This document shows positions 21,141 through 28,053 of a DNA stretch of 29,356 bases, one piece after another (position 1 is the stretch's first letter; every line of letters starts with the position of its first letter). The stretch is taken from the IMG/VR virus record IMGVR_UViG_3300031841_004183, positions 1 through 29,356 of that record, one strand, 5' to 3'. The stretch comes from a virus. Position numbers and translations under genes: made by a program. The notes beneath the pieces were generated by a model. That model was not told where the DNA came from and ran no database searches. It saw nothing but the letters and a program-made list of their open reading frames with translations.

Positions 21141-21992
21141 ATGAGTAATATAACAAGTTCAATGTTTGAATCGATTAGAGGCGCACTCGCGTCTAATGAA
21201 GAGAAGTCTAGCGGTCCAGCAGACATTCTCAGAACCGAGCCAGGTAATACATACACGGTTCGTTTACTACCGTTTGCAAAAGACCCTAAGAAGACATTTT
21301 TCCATTATTTCCAGCATGGATGGAATAGCTTCTCTACCGGTCAATATGTAAGTGCTATTTCACCACAAACGTTTGGTGATCGTGACCCGATTGCTGAAAC
21401 TCGGTATAAGCTATATCGTGGTAATGATGAAGAGAAGCAAATGGCTAGTAAGATTATTAGATCTGAAAAGTGGCTAGTAAATGTATATGTTGTTAATGAC
21501 CCGGTTAATCCGGATAACAACGGTAAGGTTATGACGTTGCGGTACGGTAAGCAATTGCACAAGGTTATTGCAAGTGCGATTGACGGTGAAGATGCAAGTG
21601 ATCTAGGTCCACGTATTTTTGATCTATCTCCTAACGGTGTTAACTTTAAGGTTATTGTAGAGAAGCAAGGCGATTACCCGACATATGTGTCATCGAAGTT
21701 TTCATTCCCTACTGAAGTTAAAGGTCTGTCCGATGAAGATCATGAAGGTATCTATAATAAGGCTATTGAATTGGATTCGGTTTTCAGTATTAAGAGCTAT
21801 GATGATCTTAAGCAGATGGTTGATGAGCATATTTACTGCCAAGATTCTGACACGCAACGTTCAGAGCCCGTGGTAGCTACAGCGCCTGCTGCTACAACAT
21901 CATCGCCGGAACCGGTAGTTGAGACTAAGCCTGCAACTGCGCAGAGCGATGACGAAGATATCCAAGATCTACTTGCTGGTCTAGACGTTTAA
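21141..21992 (+). CDS. 32: gp32, single-stranded DNA-binding protein
   Basis: A 283-residue protein; T4 gp32 is 301. The N-terminus is short and polar, for cooperative binding. The OB-fold core contains YTVRLLPFAKDPKKTFFHYFQHGWNSF, SPQTFGDRDPIAETRYKLYR, WLVNVYVVNDPVNPDNNGKV, LRYGKQLHKVI and NFKVIVEKQGDYPTYVSSKFSFP. The C-terminal tail, after a Pro/Ala/Thr linker, is acidic (DDEDIQDLLAGLDV), the region that recruits gp59, gp43 and UvsY in T4. Unlike T4 gp32 it has no His-Cys3 zinc site; only one Cys is present, near residue 234. The core resembles zinc-less gp32 of marine T4-like phages. Confidence 0.93.
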   Translation: MSNITSSMFESIRGALASNEEKSSGPADILRTEPGNTYTVRLLPFAKDPKKTFFHYFQHGWNSFSTGQYVSAISPQTFGDRDPIAETRYKLYRGNDEEKQMASKIIRSEKWLVNVYVVNDPVNPDNNGKVMTLRYGKQLHKVIASAIDGEDASDLGPRIFDLSPNGVNFKVIVEKQGDYPTYVSSKFSFPTEVKGLSDEDHEGIYNKAIELDSVFSIKSYDDLKQMVDEHIYCQDSDTQRSEPVVATAPAATTSSPEPVVETKPATAQSDDEDIQDLLAGLDV

Positions 21993-21996
21993 TTAT

Positions 21997-22581
21997 ATGG
22001 CTGACGGACAACCAGATATGATACCGATGCCAGGTCCTCCTGCGCCTGACGATAGGGGGCCAATGCCGGAGTCTTTTGAGAGAAAGCTTTCATCGGAAGA
22101 ACAGAGAGCGTTACTCGTTAACTTCATGGGCAATATATATGGTGAGACTAAAAAGCTTGATAGTAATATTGTCGGTGCGTCGAATACTTTGGAGAGAGGT
22201 AAGAGTGAGAAGATTAAACAGCATATTGAACAAGTTATTTCTCAACCTCAGCAGCCTGTACAACAAGTGCAGGCTGCGCCAATACCTCAACCTGAAGTAC
22301 AGCAACCAGCTGTGCAGGCTCAGCAACCAGTCGAACCCGTACAACAATTACCAGTTCAACCACAAATTGATGATAATCAATTAACATTTAGTTTTGATGT
22401 GAGTGAGAAAGACGAGCTGTTTAATCTAGTTGAAAAGGTATTAACACGGGTGGACAAGTTACATAGAAAGGTAGATGAGATGACTGTTGTATATAAAGAG
22501 TTTACTGAGACGTATAATGAAGCATATGCAAAAAAAAAATCTACCGTCAAAAAAACAGCTAGAAAAAAAGCGGAAAAGTAA
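21997..22581 (+). CDS. Gln/Pro-rich protein with basic tail, unknown function
   Basis: A 194-residue protein in three parts: a Pro-rich N-terminus followed by a helical block (about 27-85), a low-complexity linker rich in Gln, Pro and Val (about 85-126), and a C-terminal helix (VSEKDELFNLVEKVLTRVDKLHRKVDEM) ending in a Lys-rich tail (KKKSTVKKTARKKAEK) like a histone tail. It begins 4 bases after the gp32 stop. Its basic tail could bind DNA or the acidic gp32 tail, but that is speculation. No family is recognised. Confidence 0.7.
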   Translation: MADGQPDMIPMPGPPAPDDRGPMPESFERKLSSEEQRALLVNFMGNIYGETKKLDSNIVGASNTLERGKSEKIKQHIEQVISQPQQPVQQVQAAPIPQPEVQQPAVQAQQPVEPVQQLPVQPQIDDNQLTFSFDVSEKDELFNLVEKVLTRVDKLHRKVDEMTVVYKEFTETYNEAYAKKKSTVKKTARKKAEK

Positions 22582-22587
22582 TATAAT
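22582..22587 (+). promoter_or_regulatory. probable -10 box of gene 45
   Basis: TATAAT starts right after the preceding stop codon and lies 11 bases before the gp45 ATG. TAGAAA (22560-22565) sits 16 bases upstream. The layout (TAGAAA, TATAAT, 11-base gap) matches the gp55 promoter and differs from the TTGATT class. Confidence 0.5.
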
Positions 22588-22598
22588 AGAGTATATAT

Positions 22599-23336
22599 AT
22601 GGCGTTTTTAAAACTAAAAAATAAAAAAGATTTCGTGAGTAACTTTTTAGGGCCTATATCAAATTTAAATGATATGTGCGTCTTAAAGATCGGTAATAAT
22701 AACATTACCTGTACTATTGCTGCATCAGATTCTACTGTTGTATGCAAGTCTGATCTAGAATGTGAAACGGATGTAGAGAGTGAAGTTACTTTAAACATTC
22801 CGGATATTAAAAAGCTTATTAGAGTATTGGAAATTGTACCGTCAAATGAAATTGAACTTAAGCTTAACGAGAATAACATTTCTTATAGTAAGGATGGTTA
22901 TAAGTTTAAATATCATATATTAGACGATGGTATCATCAAGTTACCTAATATTAACGTTAGTAAGATTAACAGTCTACAATTTGATACAACGTTTAAGGTA
23001 TTAGAGAAGAATTTAACTATGCTGTTTAAAGGCAGCTCGTTTACTACTGAAACTTCTAAGCTATATTTGTTTGAAGAAGATAGTAAGATTACCGGTGAGT
23101 TGGGCGATAAAAATAGGCATAACACGGATAATTTTGTCTGTGTAATAAGCGAGGAGTATGAGGGTAAGTCATTGGCTAAGCCTTTGGCGTTAAATTTCGA
23201 ATCATTTAGACTTCTAAGTTTTGGTGGTTGCCGTGAAGTTAATTTTAGAGTTAATCAAGATATGGGAGTAATTACTTGCGACTTTAAAAAAGATAATACT
23301 TCATTGATTTACGTAATTTCAGCCTTAATTAATTAA
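22599..23336 (+). CDS. 45: gp45 sliding clamp
   Basis: A 245-residue protein; T4 gp45 is 228. The trimeric clamp tethers gp43 and activates late transcription through gp33 and gp55. The sequence shows the two-fold repeat of a clamp subunit. The first half (1-120) holds LKLKNKKDFVSNFLGPISNLND, CVLKIGNNNITCTIAASDSTVVCKS and LNIPDIKKLIRVLEIV. The second half starts near SKINSLQFDTTFKVLEKNLTML and ends in strands VNFRVNQDMGVITCDFKKDN and SLIYVISALIN. No catalytic residues are expected. The clamp-loader genes 44 and 62, next to 45 in T4, are absent here. A terminal Gly/Ala motif as in some clamps is not seen. Confidence 0.85.
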   Translation: MAFLKLKNKKDFVSNFLGPISNLNDMCVLKIGNNNITCTIAASDSTVVCKSDLECETDVESEVTLNIPDIKKLIRVLEIVPSNEIELKLNENNISYSKDGYKFKYHILDDGIIKLPNINVSKINSLQFDTTFKVLEKNLTMLFKGSSFTTETSKLYLFEEDSKITGELGDKNRHNTDNFVCVISEEYEGKSLAKPLALNFESFRLLSFGGCREVNFRVNQDMGVITCDFKKDNTSLIYVISALIN

Positions 23337-23337
23337 T

Positions 23338-23709
23338 ATGCAAGGACCAAACAGTAAGGGTAGACTTAAAGAGAAAAAAGTTAGTAATAAGCTCAAGACA
23401 GCTGGTTACACAATTAAGCGATTAAAAGATAATGGTTTTGTTGTCTTTAAGATGTTCAACGCCTATAGTAGTACGGATCCACGTAGATGGACTGTACTAA
23501 TTAACCCGGGTGGTGAATCTATCTATTTAACATGCTATCATAACAAAGATGATATAAATGAGATTATGTTTGAATTTGACGACGGTGGTAACAATTTTAA
23601 TAGAGGATTTTTCGTTAAGACAGAAAGTATTGAAGTACTAGTCAGTACGCTTATCGAAAAAGGCGTCGGTAATAACCCTGCTGATAATCCTTTCAGTTCA
23701 ATTAAATAG
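23338..23709 (+). CDS. small protein downstream of gp45, unknown function
   Basis: A 123-residue protein with a basic N-terminus (GPNSKGRLKEKKVSNKLKTAGYTIKRLKDNGF) followed by a beta-rich segment (RRWTVLINPGGESIYLTCYHNK, MFEFDDGGNNFNRGFFVKTES). The second half resembles small conserved proteins of marine T4-like phages by memory only. The gene starts one base after the gp45 stop, so it belongs to the clamp transcript. No catalytic motif is seen. Confidence 0.7.
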   Translation: MQGPNSKGRLKEKKVSNKLKTAGYTIKRLKDNGFVVFKMFNAYSSTDPRRWTVLINPGGESIYLTCYHNKDDINEIMFEFDDGGNNFNRGFFVKTESIEVLVSTLIEKGVGNNPADNPFSSIK

Positions 23710-23713
23710 TAGT

Positions 23714-24091
23714 ATGGATGATGAAGCGCCAAAGAAGAGAGGTCGGCCTAGAAAGAAGAAGCCGATTGAAGATGTCGAGTCATTATCAGCGCAAGACCCG
23801 AAAATAACTGTTAATAGCCAGGATGATCTAACAAAGGTACAGGCATTAATTAAAGATGCTCTCAAGGACGTATTGTCAGCAGAAGGTCTTAAGAAAAGAG
23901 ATAGCGATATAGCAATTGAAGCTATGATATCGACATGCGCTGAATTCATGAAAAGCTTTATCATTATGGGGTATGACATGGAAGATAATGCTATTAGTCC
24001 GATTTTTTACGCGAAAACGGATCTAGAAGCGGATGCCTTATCTCATTATATGCAGCAGTACTTTGTTGCTTCAATGAAAGATATGCGTTGA
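23714..24091 (+). CDS. AT-hook protein of unknown function
   Basis: A 125-residue protein whose N-terminus carries a canonical AT-hook core, KKRGRPRKKK (residues 7-16), which binds the minor groove of AT-rich DNA. An acidic linker and a helical domain follow (about 40-125, with IKDALKDVLSAEGLKKRDSDIAIEAMISTCAEFMKSFI). It starts 4 bases after the previous stop and ends the gp45 transcript before the rhamnose promoter. In an AT-rich phage genome an AT-hook could guide the protein to replicating DNA or promoters. No exact homologue is recalled. Confidence 0.7.
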   Translation: MDDEAPKKRGRPRKKKPIEDVESLSAQDPKITVNSQDDLTKVQALIKDALKDVLSAEGLKKRDSDIAIEAMISTCAEFMKSFIIMGYDMEDNAISPIFYAKTDLEADALSHYMQQYFVASMKDMR

Positions 24092-24115
24092 TTTCCGTAT
24101 AATATAACATATAAT
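24088..24115 (+). promoter_or_regulatory. promoter of the rhamnose operon
   Basis: TTGATT (24088-24093), a 16-base spacer and TATAAT (24110-24115) precede the ATG at 24123 by 7 bases. A second TATAAT lies at 24098-24103. The -35 overlaps the stop of the AT-hook gene. Confidence 0.72.
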
Positions 24116-24122
24116 AAAGTAT

Positions 24123-24986
24123 ATGAATATTGCTATACTCGGTGCGGGATTTATCGGTAACTATGTAAAGGATTATATCTCGCAGAATCATCTTACATAT
24201 CTTCTTACTCGCGCGGATGACGAATATCACGTACCGGGTCGTCTTAGAGAATTTATTAAAACGCATAAAATTGATACTGTAATTAATACTTGCGGTTATA
24301 CGGGGTATCCAAATGTCGATGCTTGCGAGGATGATAAAGCTAACTGTACGTATTATAATATTACAGTACCGCTAGTTATTGAAGAAGAGTGTAAAGTAGC
24401 AGACGCTAAATTTATCAACGTAAGTTCTGGTTGTATTTATACTGATTACGATAAAGACTATACGGAAGAAGACGAACCGAATTTTGGTATTAATAACTCT
24501 GAATCAAGCTTTTATAGTAAGACAAAGCATCTAAGCGAGATGTTTTTAGATAAAGACTTTACTAATATTATTCGTATCAGAATGCCAATTACTGGTAAGA
24601 TGGACCATAAGAATCTTTTATCTAAGCTTAAAAAATACGATAGTATTATTGACTTTAAAAACAGTAAAACTGACGTTACAAAATTATGCGAGTTTATACA
24701 AGTAGTAGCTGAAAACTTTAAACCCGGTATTTATAATGCAGTACACGGCAATACACTCTCAACAAAGCAAGTAACAGATATTATGACTGAATACGGGTTA
24801 CAGAATGATAATTGGGTGTATGTACCGTATGAGGATTTACCTATCAAAGCAAATAGAAGTAATTGCGTATTAGATAATAGTAAAGCAAAGAGAGATTTTA
24901 ACTTCGATTTCGGTGACGAAGCGTATTATGTAAAGTTAAATTGCGCTATTTTACAAAAATCAGAATCATGGCAAGAAAAGGTATAA
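24123..24986 (+). CDS. NRS/ER-like dTDP/UDP-4-keto-6-deoxyglucose 3,5-epimerase/4-reductase
   Basis: A 287-residue extended short-chain dehydrogenase. It has LGAGFIGNYV, NTCGYTGYPNVDACEDDK, INVSSGCIYTDYD, TEEDEPNF, SFYSKTKHLSEM (Y-x3-K), IIRIRMPIT and YNAVHGNTLSTKQV. These blocks, especially the TGYPNVDACE, SGCIY, FYSKTK and RMPI series, match from memory the plant NRS/ER enzymes and their giant-virus relatives better than bacterial RmlD. NRS/ER performs both the 3,5-epimerisation and the 4-reduction that make L-rhamnose. This would explain why no rmlC gene accompanies rmlA and rmlB here. A plain RmlD-type reductase with host RmlC is the alternative. Confidence 0.8.
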   Translation: MNIAILGAGFIGNYVKDYISQNHLTYLLTRADDEYHVPGRLREFIKTHKIDTVINTCGYTGYPNVDACEDDKANCTYYNITVPLVIEEECKVADAKFINVSSGCIYTDYDKDYTEEDEPNFGINNSESSFYSKTKHLSEMFLDKDFTNIIRIRMPITGKMDHKNLLSKLKKYDSIIDFKNSKTDVTKLCEFIQVVAENFKPGIYNAVHGNTLSTKQVTDIMTEYGLQNDNWVYVPYEDLPIKANRSNCVLDNSKAKRDFNFDFGDEAYYVKLNCAILQKSESWQEKV

Positions 24987-25726
24987 TTTTAGCTGGCGGT
25001 AATGGGACTAGACTATTTCCATTAACTTATAGTATTTCAAAACAAGTTTTACCGGTCTACGATAAACCGCTATTACTATATCCCATACAGACGGTGTTGG
25101 ATGCTGGTGTAGATGAAATTATCTTTATTATTAAACCGGATCAGTATTATAATTTTAAAAAATTAATTAAGAAATTAGACTTACCGGTAAAAAATAATAT
25201 TGTAATGCAGGATGATCCTAATGGGTTAGCGCAAGCATTTATTTTAGCAGAAGAATATATCGAGGGACATTCAGTCGTATTAGCTTTAGGGGATAATATT
25301 TTTTATAGCGATACATTAAACGAAGATCTTGCAAATATCTTACCTAATGAAAATATTATTTTCGGATATAAAGTTAATAATCCAAATGCATACGGAGTTG
25401 CTGCTTTCGATGATAATGATGTATTAATTGACGTTGTAGAAAAGCCGACTAACGCACCAAGTAATTACGCTATACCGGGTTTATATTTCTTCGACAATAC
25501 AGTCGTTGAAAAGGCAAAGAATTGCCAGAAGAGTCATCGCGGTGAATACGAAATTACTGATATAATCAAGCAGTATATAGCAGAGAAAAATATTAGCATT
25601 TATAAATTAGATAAAGGGGCTGCGTGGTTTGATTGCGGTACAATCGACGATTTACTCGATGCGGGTAATTTTGTAAAAGCTATACAAACAAGAACTAATA
25701 ATAAAATAGGGTATGAAAATGGGTAA
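24968..25726 (+). CDS. rmlA: glucose-1-phosphate thymidylyltransferase
   Basis: A 252-residue nucleotidyltransferase that makes dTDP-glucose from dTTP and glucose-1-phosphate. Motifs are KGIILAGGNGTRLFPLT (nucleotide-binding loop), SKQVLPVYDKPLLLYPIQ, LALGDNIFYSD (metal-binding Asp), DVVEKPTNAPSNYAIPGLYFFD and GAAWFDCGT. The start is taken as ATG 24968, inside the end of the previous gene. It is about 40 residues shorter than cellular RmlA (about 290): the C-terminal helices that form part of the allosteric dTDP-rhamnose site are missing, so feedback inhibition may be reduced. It overlaps rmlB by 14 bases. Confidence 0.9.
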   Translation: MARKGIILAGGNGTRLFPLTYSISKQVLPVYDKPLLLYPIQTVLDAGVDEIIFIIKPDQYYNFKKLIKKLDLPVKNNIVMQDDPNGLAQAFILAEEYIEGHSVVLALGDNIFYSDTLNEDLANILPNENIIFGYKVNNPNAYGVAAFDDNDVLIDVVEKPTNAPSNYAIPGLYFFDNTVVEKAKNCQKSHRGEYEITDIIKQYIAEKNISIYKLDKGAAWFDCGTIDDLLDAGNFVKAIQTRTNNKIGYENG

Positions 25727-26660
25727 AGATGGTAAAGAAATTTTAGTAACCGGCGGATGCGGATTTATCGGGGGTAATTTTATACGATTTATAAGAGATA
25801 ACTTCCCCCAGCACCGTATTACGTGTTTAGATAAATGCGGTTACGCTTCTAACTTCGATTATATTAAAGACTATATCGATGTAATGATTAATAAAGATAT
25901 CTCTAAAGATATCTCGTCTGTATTCGATACAAAATACGACTATATATTCCACTTTGCAGCAGAGTCTCACGTAGATAATAGTATTGCAGACCCTACAATT
26001 TTCGTTAAGTCTAATGTGTTGGGTACGCAGAATTTACTAGAGGGATTCCGTAAAGCTAATTACGGTAAATTTATACATATTAGCACTGATGAGGTTTACG
26101 GACATTTAGGGTTTGACGATCCGTCATTTACTGAGTCAACTCCAATTAACCCTCGTTCTCCATATGCTGCTAGTAAGGCAGCAAGCGATCTCTTATGTTT
26201 ATCGTATATTAATACATACGGTAGCAATATTAGTATTACTCGCTGCTGTAATAATTATGGTCCCAACCAGCATGATGAAAAATTTATACCGACAATTATA
26301 AAATCGTTAAATGCCGGTAAGAAAGTTCCCATATACGGTGAGGGTTTAAATGTCCGCGAGTGGATACACGTATACGACCATAATTTAGCTGTATGGGCTG
26401 TCGCTACTAAAGGTAAAAACGAGGTATATAATATCGGTTCCGGGTTAGAATTAACAAATATTGAGTTAGTCGATAAAATCTGTAAGATTATGGGTAAAGA
26501 CTTAGATGAAAGCGCTAGATTCGTTGAAGACCGTCTGGGACACGACTTCAGATACAGTATAGACAGTAGTAAAATTGAAGAAGAGTTGCTATTCGAACCG
26601 CTTTATACAGATTTTGATAAACAATTGGAGGAATTAGTAAAAATATATGCCGAAAAATAG
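25713..26660 (+). CDS. rmlB: dTDP-glucose 4,6-dehydratase
   Basis: A 315-residue extended SDR enzyme; cellular RmlB is about 350. It converts dTDP-glucose to dTDP-4-keto-6-deoxyglucose, the substrate of the NRS/ER-like enzyme. Motifs are VTGGCGFIGGNFIRF, HFAAESHVDNSI, ISTDEVYGHLG (catalytic Thr-Asp-Glu), SPYAASKAASD (Y-x3-K), CCNNYGPNQHDEKFIPT and GLNVREWIHVYDHN. All catalytic residues are present. It overlaps rmlA upstream and the small 26647 gene downstream by 14 bases each. Confidence 0.94.
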   Translation: MKMGKDGKEILVTGGCGFIGGNFIRFIRDNFPQHRITCLDKCGYASNFDYIKDYIDVMINKDISKDISSVFDTKYDYIFHFAAESHVDNSIADPTIFVKSNVLGTQNLLEGFRKANYGKFIHISTDEVYGHLGFDDPSFTESTPINPRSPYAASKAASDLLCLSYINTYGSNISITRCCNNYGPNQHDEKFIPTIIKSLNAGKKVPIYGEGLNVREWIHVYDHNLAVWAVATKGKNEVYNIGSGLELTNIELVDKICKIMGKDLDESARFVEDRLGHDFRYSIDSSKIEEELLFEPLYTDFDKQLEELVKIYAEK

Positions 26661-26925
26661 AATAAAATCGGGAGAAATATACGCCTGTCATCACGGACAA
26701 TATGCCGGCCAGTTATTTGCGTTTATTTGTAGAGATAAACAGGAACAGACGTATAATTTTCTTAGAATGCCTGATATGATAACGACGAAAATCCCTCAGA
26801 AAGACTTCGATGACGGGCTCGATAAGGATATTATTAAATTCGTTGAGAAAGTACCCAAATATGTTAATAAAGTCATAATGGCGCAATACAAGAAGAATGA
26901 AAATACTGACCATCGACGGAAATAA
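26647..26925 (+). CDS. small basic protein between rmlB and rnh, unknown function
   Basis: A 92-residue protein that opens with a beta-rich stretch (GEIYACHHGQYAGQLFAFICRDKQEQTYNFLRMPDMITTKIPQKDF), suggestive of an SH3-like barrel, and ends in a basic tail (NENTDHRRK). It overlaps rmlB by 14 bases and rnh by 29 bases, so it is translated within the same operon. No known family is recognised. The overlaps and the ordered sequence make it likely to be real. Confidence 0.65.
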   Translation: MPKNRIKSGEIYACHHGQYAGQLFAFICRDKQEQTYNFLRMPDMITTKIPQKDFDDGLDKDIIKFVEKVPKYVNKVIMAQYKKNENTDHRRK

Positions 26926-27748
26926 TCTCGTACATCGCGTTTACTGGGTAGCTAATAATATGGCTAGTAAATCAGAGAATATGCATGTATATATGTTTTT
27001 AAATAGTGTGAAAAGCTATGTAGAGATGTATAAGCCCGATAAAGTCTTTTGTGTCTGGGACGAGAAGCCAGATTATAAGCCTAATAAGCGTAAAGAGCTA
27101 CTAGAAGATTATAAAGGTAACAGAGATAAAGAATACGGTAAAGAAGTCCATACTAAGAATGAAATTATCAAGGAAATGCTTCAAACTATGGGGATTCCTT
27201 CAGTATTCCCGCAATCGTACGAAGCAGACGACGTTATTAAAATTATAAATGACGAGTATAATAACGTAGAAAGACATACTATTGTAACCGTCGACAGAGA
27301 TTTATGTCAGTTAATTTCAAATAATGTTGTTATATACGACCCTATTAGAAAAATTGAGATTAACGAGGATAATTTCGAAGAGATATTAAAATACCCGAAA
27401 AAAGATTTTGTAAAGGTAAAAGCTCTTACCGGCGATAAAAGCGATAATATACCCGGTATTAAGGGGTTCGGTAAAGTAAAAATTGGTAAATTTCTTAACG
27501 GTGACGTAGTAATGACGCAAGAAGAGAATGAGCAGTATAAAAAGAATCTTCAACTGGTAACATTGACAGACGATAAAGAAGAGGTTGATTATGTAAAAGC
27601 TCAGCTAGCTACTATTTCATTTGATACCGATTATAAAGAGTTTCAGAGAATGTGTGATGCGTTTAATTTTAAGCAAATTAAAAAAAGCGAAACAAAATGG
27701 TATACCGCGTTTTTTCAAGAAAATAGATTATTAGAATTACTGTCATAA
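26897..27748 (+). CDS. rnh: Rnh, T4-type RNase H / 5'-3' flap exonuclease
   Basis: A 283-residue 5' nuclease of the FEN/PIN family; T4 Rnh is 305. It removes RNA primers and adjacent DNA from lagging-strand fragments. Acidic metal ligands appear in order: TIDGNNL (D7), FCVWDEKPDYK with the basic arch KPNKRKELLEDYKGNR, YEADDVI (E109, D111, D112), TVDRDLCQLIS (D133, D135) and LTGDKSDNIPGIKGFGKV (D180, D183; helix-hairpin-helix). The C-terminus ENRLLELLS resembles the clamp-binding-like end of gp43 (TNLFDLLS). The start overlaps the preceding small gene. Confidence 0.93.
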   Translation: MKILTIDGNNLVHRVYWVANNMASKSENMHVYMFLNSVKSYVEMYKPDKVFCVWDEKPDYKPNKRKELLEDYKGNRDKEYGKEVHTKNEIIKEMLQTMGIPSVFPQSYEADDVIKIINDEYNNVERHTIVTVDRDLCQLISNNVVIYDPIRKIEINEDNFEEILKYPKKDFVKVKALTGDKSDNIPGIKGFGKVKIGKFLNGDVVMTQEENEQYKKNLQLVTLTDDKEEVDYVKAQLATISFDTDYKEFQRMCDAFNFKQIKKSETKWYTAFFQENRLLELLS

Positions 27749-27751
27749 ATA
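27744..27751 (+). promoter_or_regulatory. late promoter CATAAATA for the 27757 gene
   Basis: CATAAATA is followed by ATTAT and then ATG at 27757, the same 5-base spacing as the two minus-strand late promoters. It overlaps the stop codon of rnh. The transcript would start at the ATG. Confidence 0.75.
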
Positions 27752-27756
27752 ATTAT

Positions 27757-28023
27757 ATGAATTCATATAATCCAAACGATTTTGTCAATCCTCAGCAGAT
27801 CAGATCACCGTATACTGGGGAGACAGTAAGGCCTACATACTCGACATATGATCAAGGTGGGAATACTTATGAACAAGCTGTTTTTTCCGACCCTGTTACC
27901 GGTCATCAAATCAAAAAAGGTATAGTGAGTATTAAATCTAAAGAAACGGGTGAGGTTATCGCTGACTGGCAGTCTGTTCATTCCGGAGCTGGCAATACAA
28001 CACAAAGTAGGCAGCAATATTGA
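27757..28023 (+). CDS. small late protein, unknown function
   Basis: An 88-residue polar protein with PNDFVNPQQIRSPYTGETVRP, a Gly-rich turn (YDQGGNTYEQAVFSDP) and VTGHQIKKGIVSIKSKETGEVI. The repeated SPYTGE and DPVTG turns suggest small beta-hairpins or a rubredoxin-like knuckle without cysteines. It is Gln/Ser-rich at the end. A late promoter sits 5 bases before the ATG, so it is probably a virion or assembly component expressed late although it lies among early-type genes. The family is not recognised. Confidence 0.7.
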   Translation: MNSYNPNDFVNPQQIRSPYTGETVRPTYSTYDQGGNTYEQAVFSDPVTGHQIKKGIVSIKSKETGEVIADWQSVHSGAGNTTQSRQQY

Positions 28024-28047
28024 TTTACTGGTCAGATATACTATAAT
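28020..28047 (+). promoter_or_regulatory. promoter of primase gene 61
   Basis: TTGATT (28020-28025), a 16-base spacer and TATAAT (28042-28047) precede the GTG start at 28054 by 6 bases. The -35 overlaps the stop of the small late gene. Confidence 0.7.
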
Positions 28048-28053
28048 TAGTAT

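Noticed and set aside
22559-22879. Minus-strand open frame of 106 codons
   Set aside because: It is antisense to gp45 and covers its promoter; no start signals and Ser/Phe-rich composition typical of a shadow frame.
23701-23708. ATTAAATA with a 5-base gap to the ATG at 23714, late-promoter-like
   Set aside because: It differs from NATAAATA at positions that are constant in the three good sites, and it is formed by the end of the preceding coding sequence.
23714-24091. AT-hook protein as the missing gp33
   Set aside because: It has no hydrophobic-acidic clamp-binding C-terminus and no likeness to gp33; the position upstream of gp59 at 20195 fits better.
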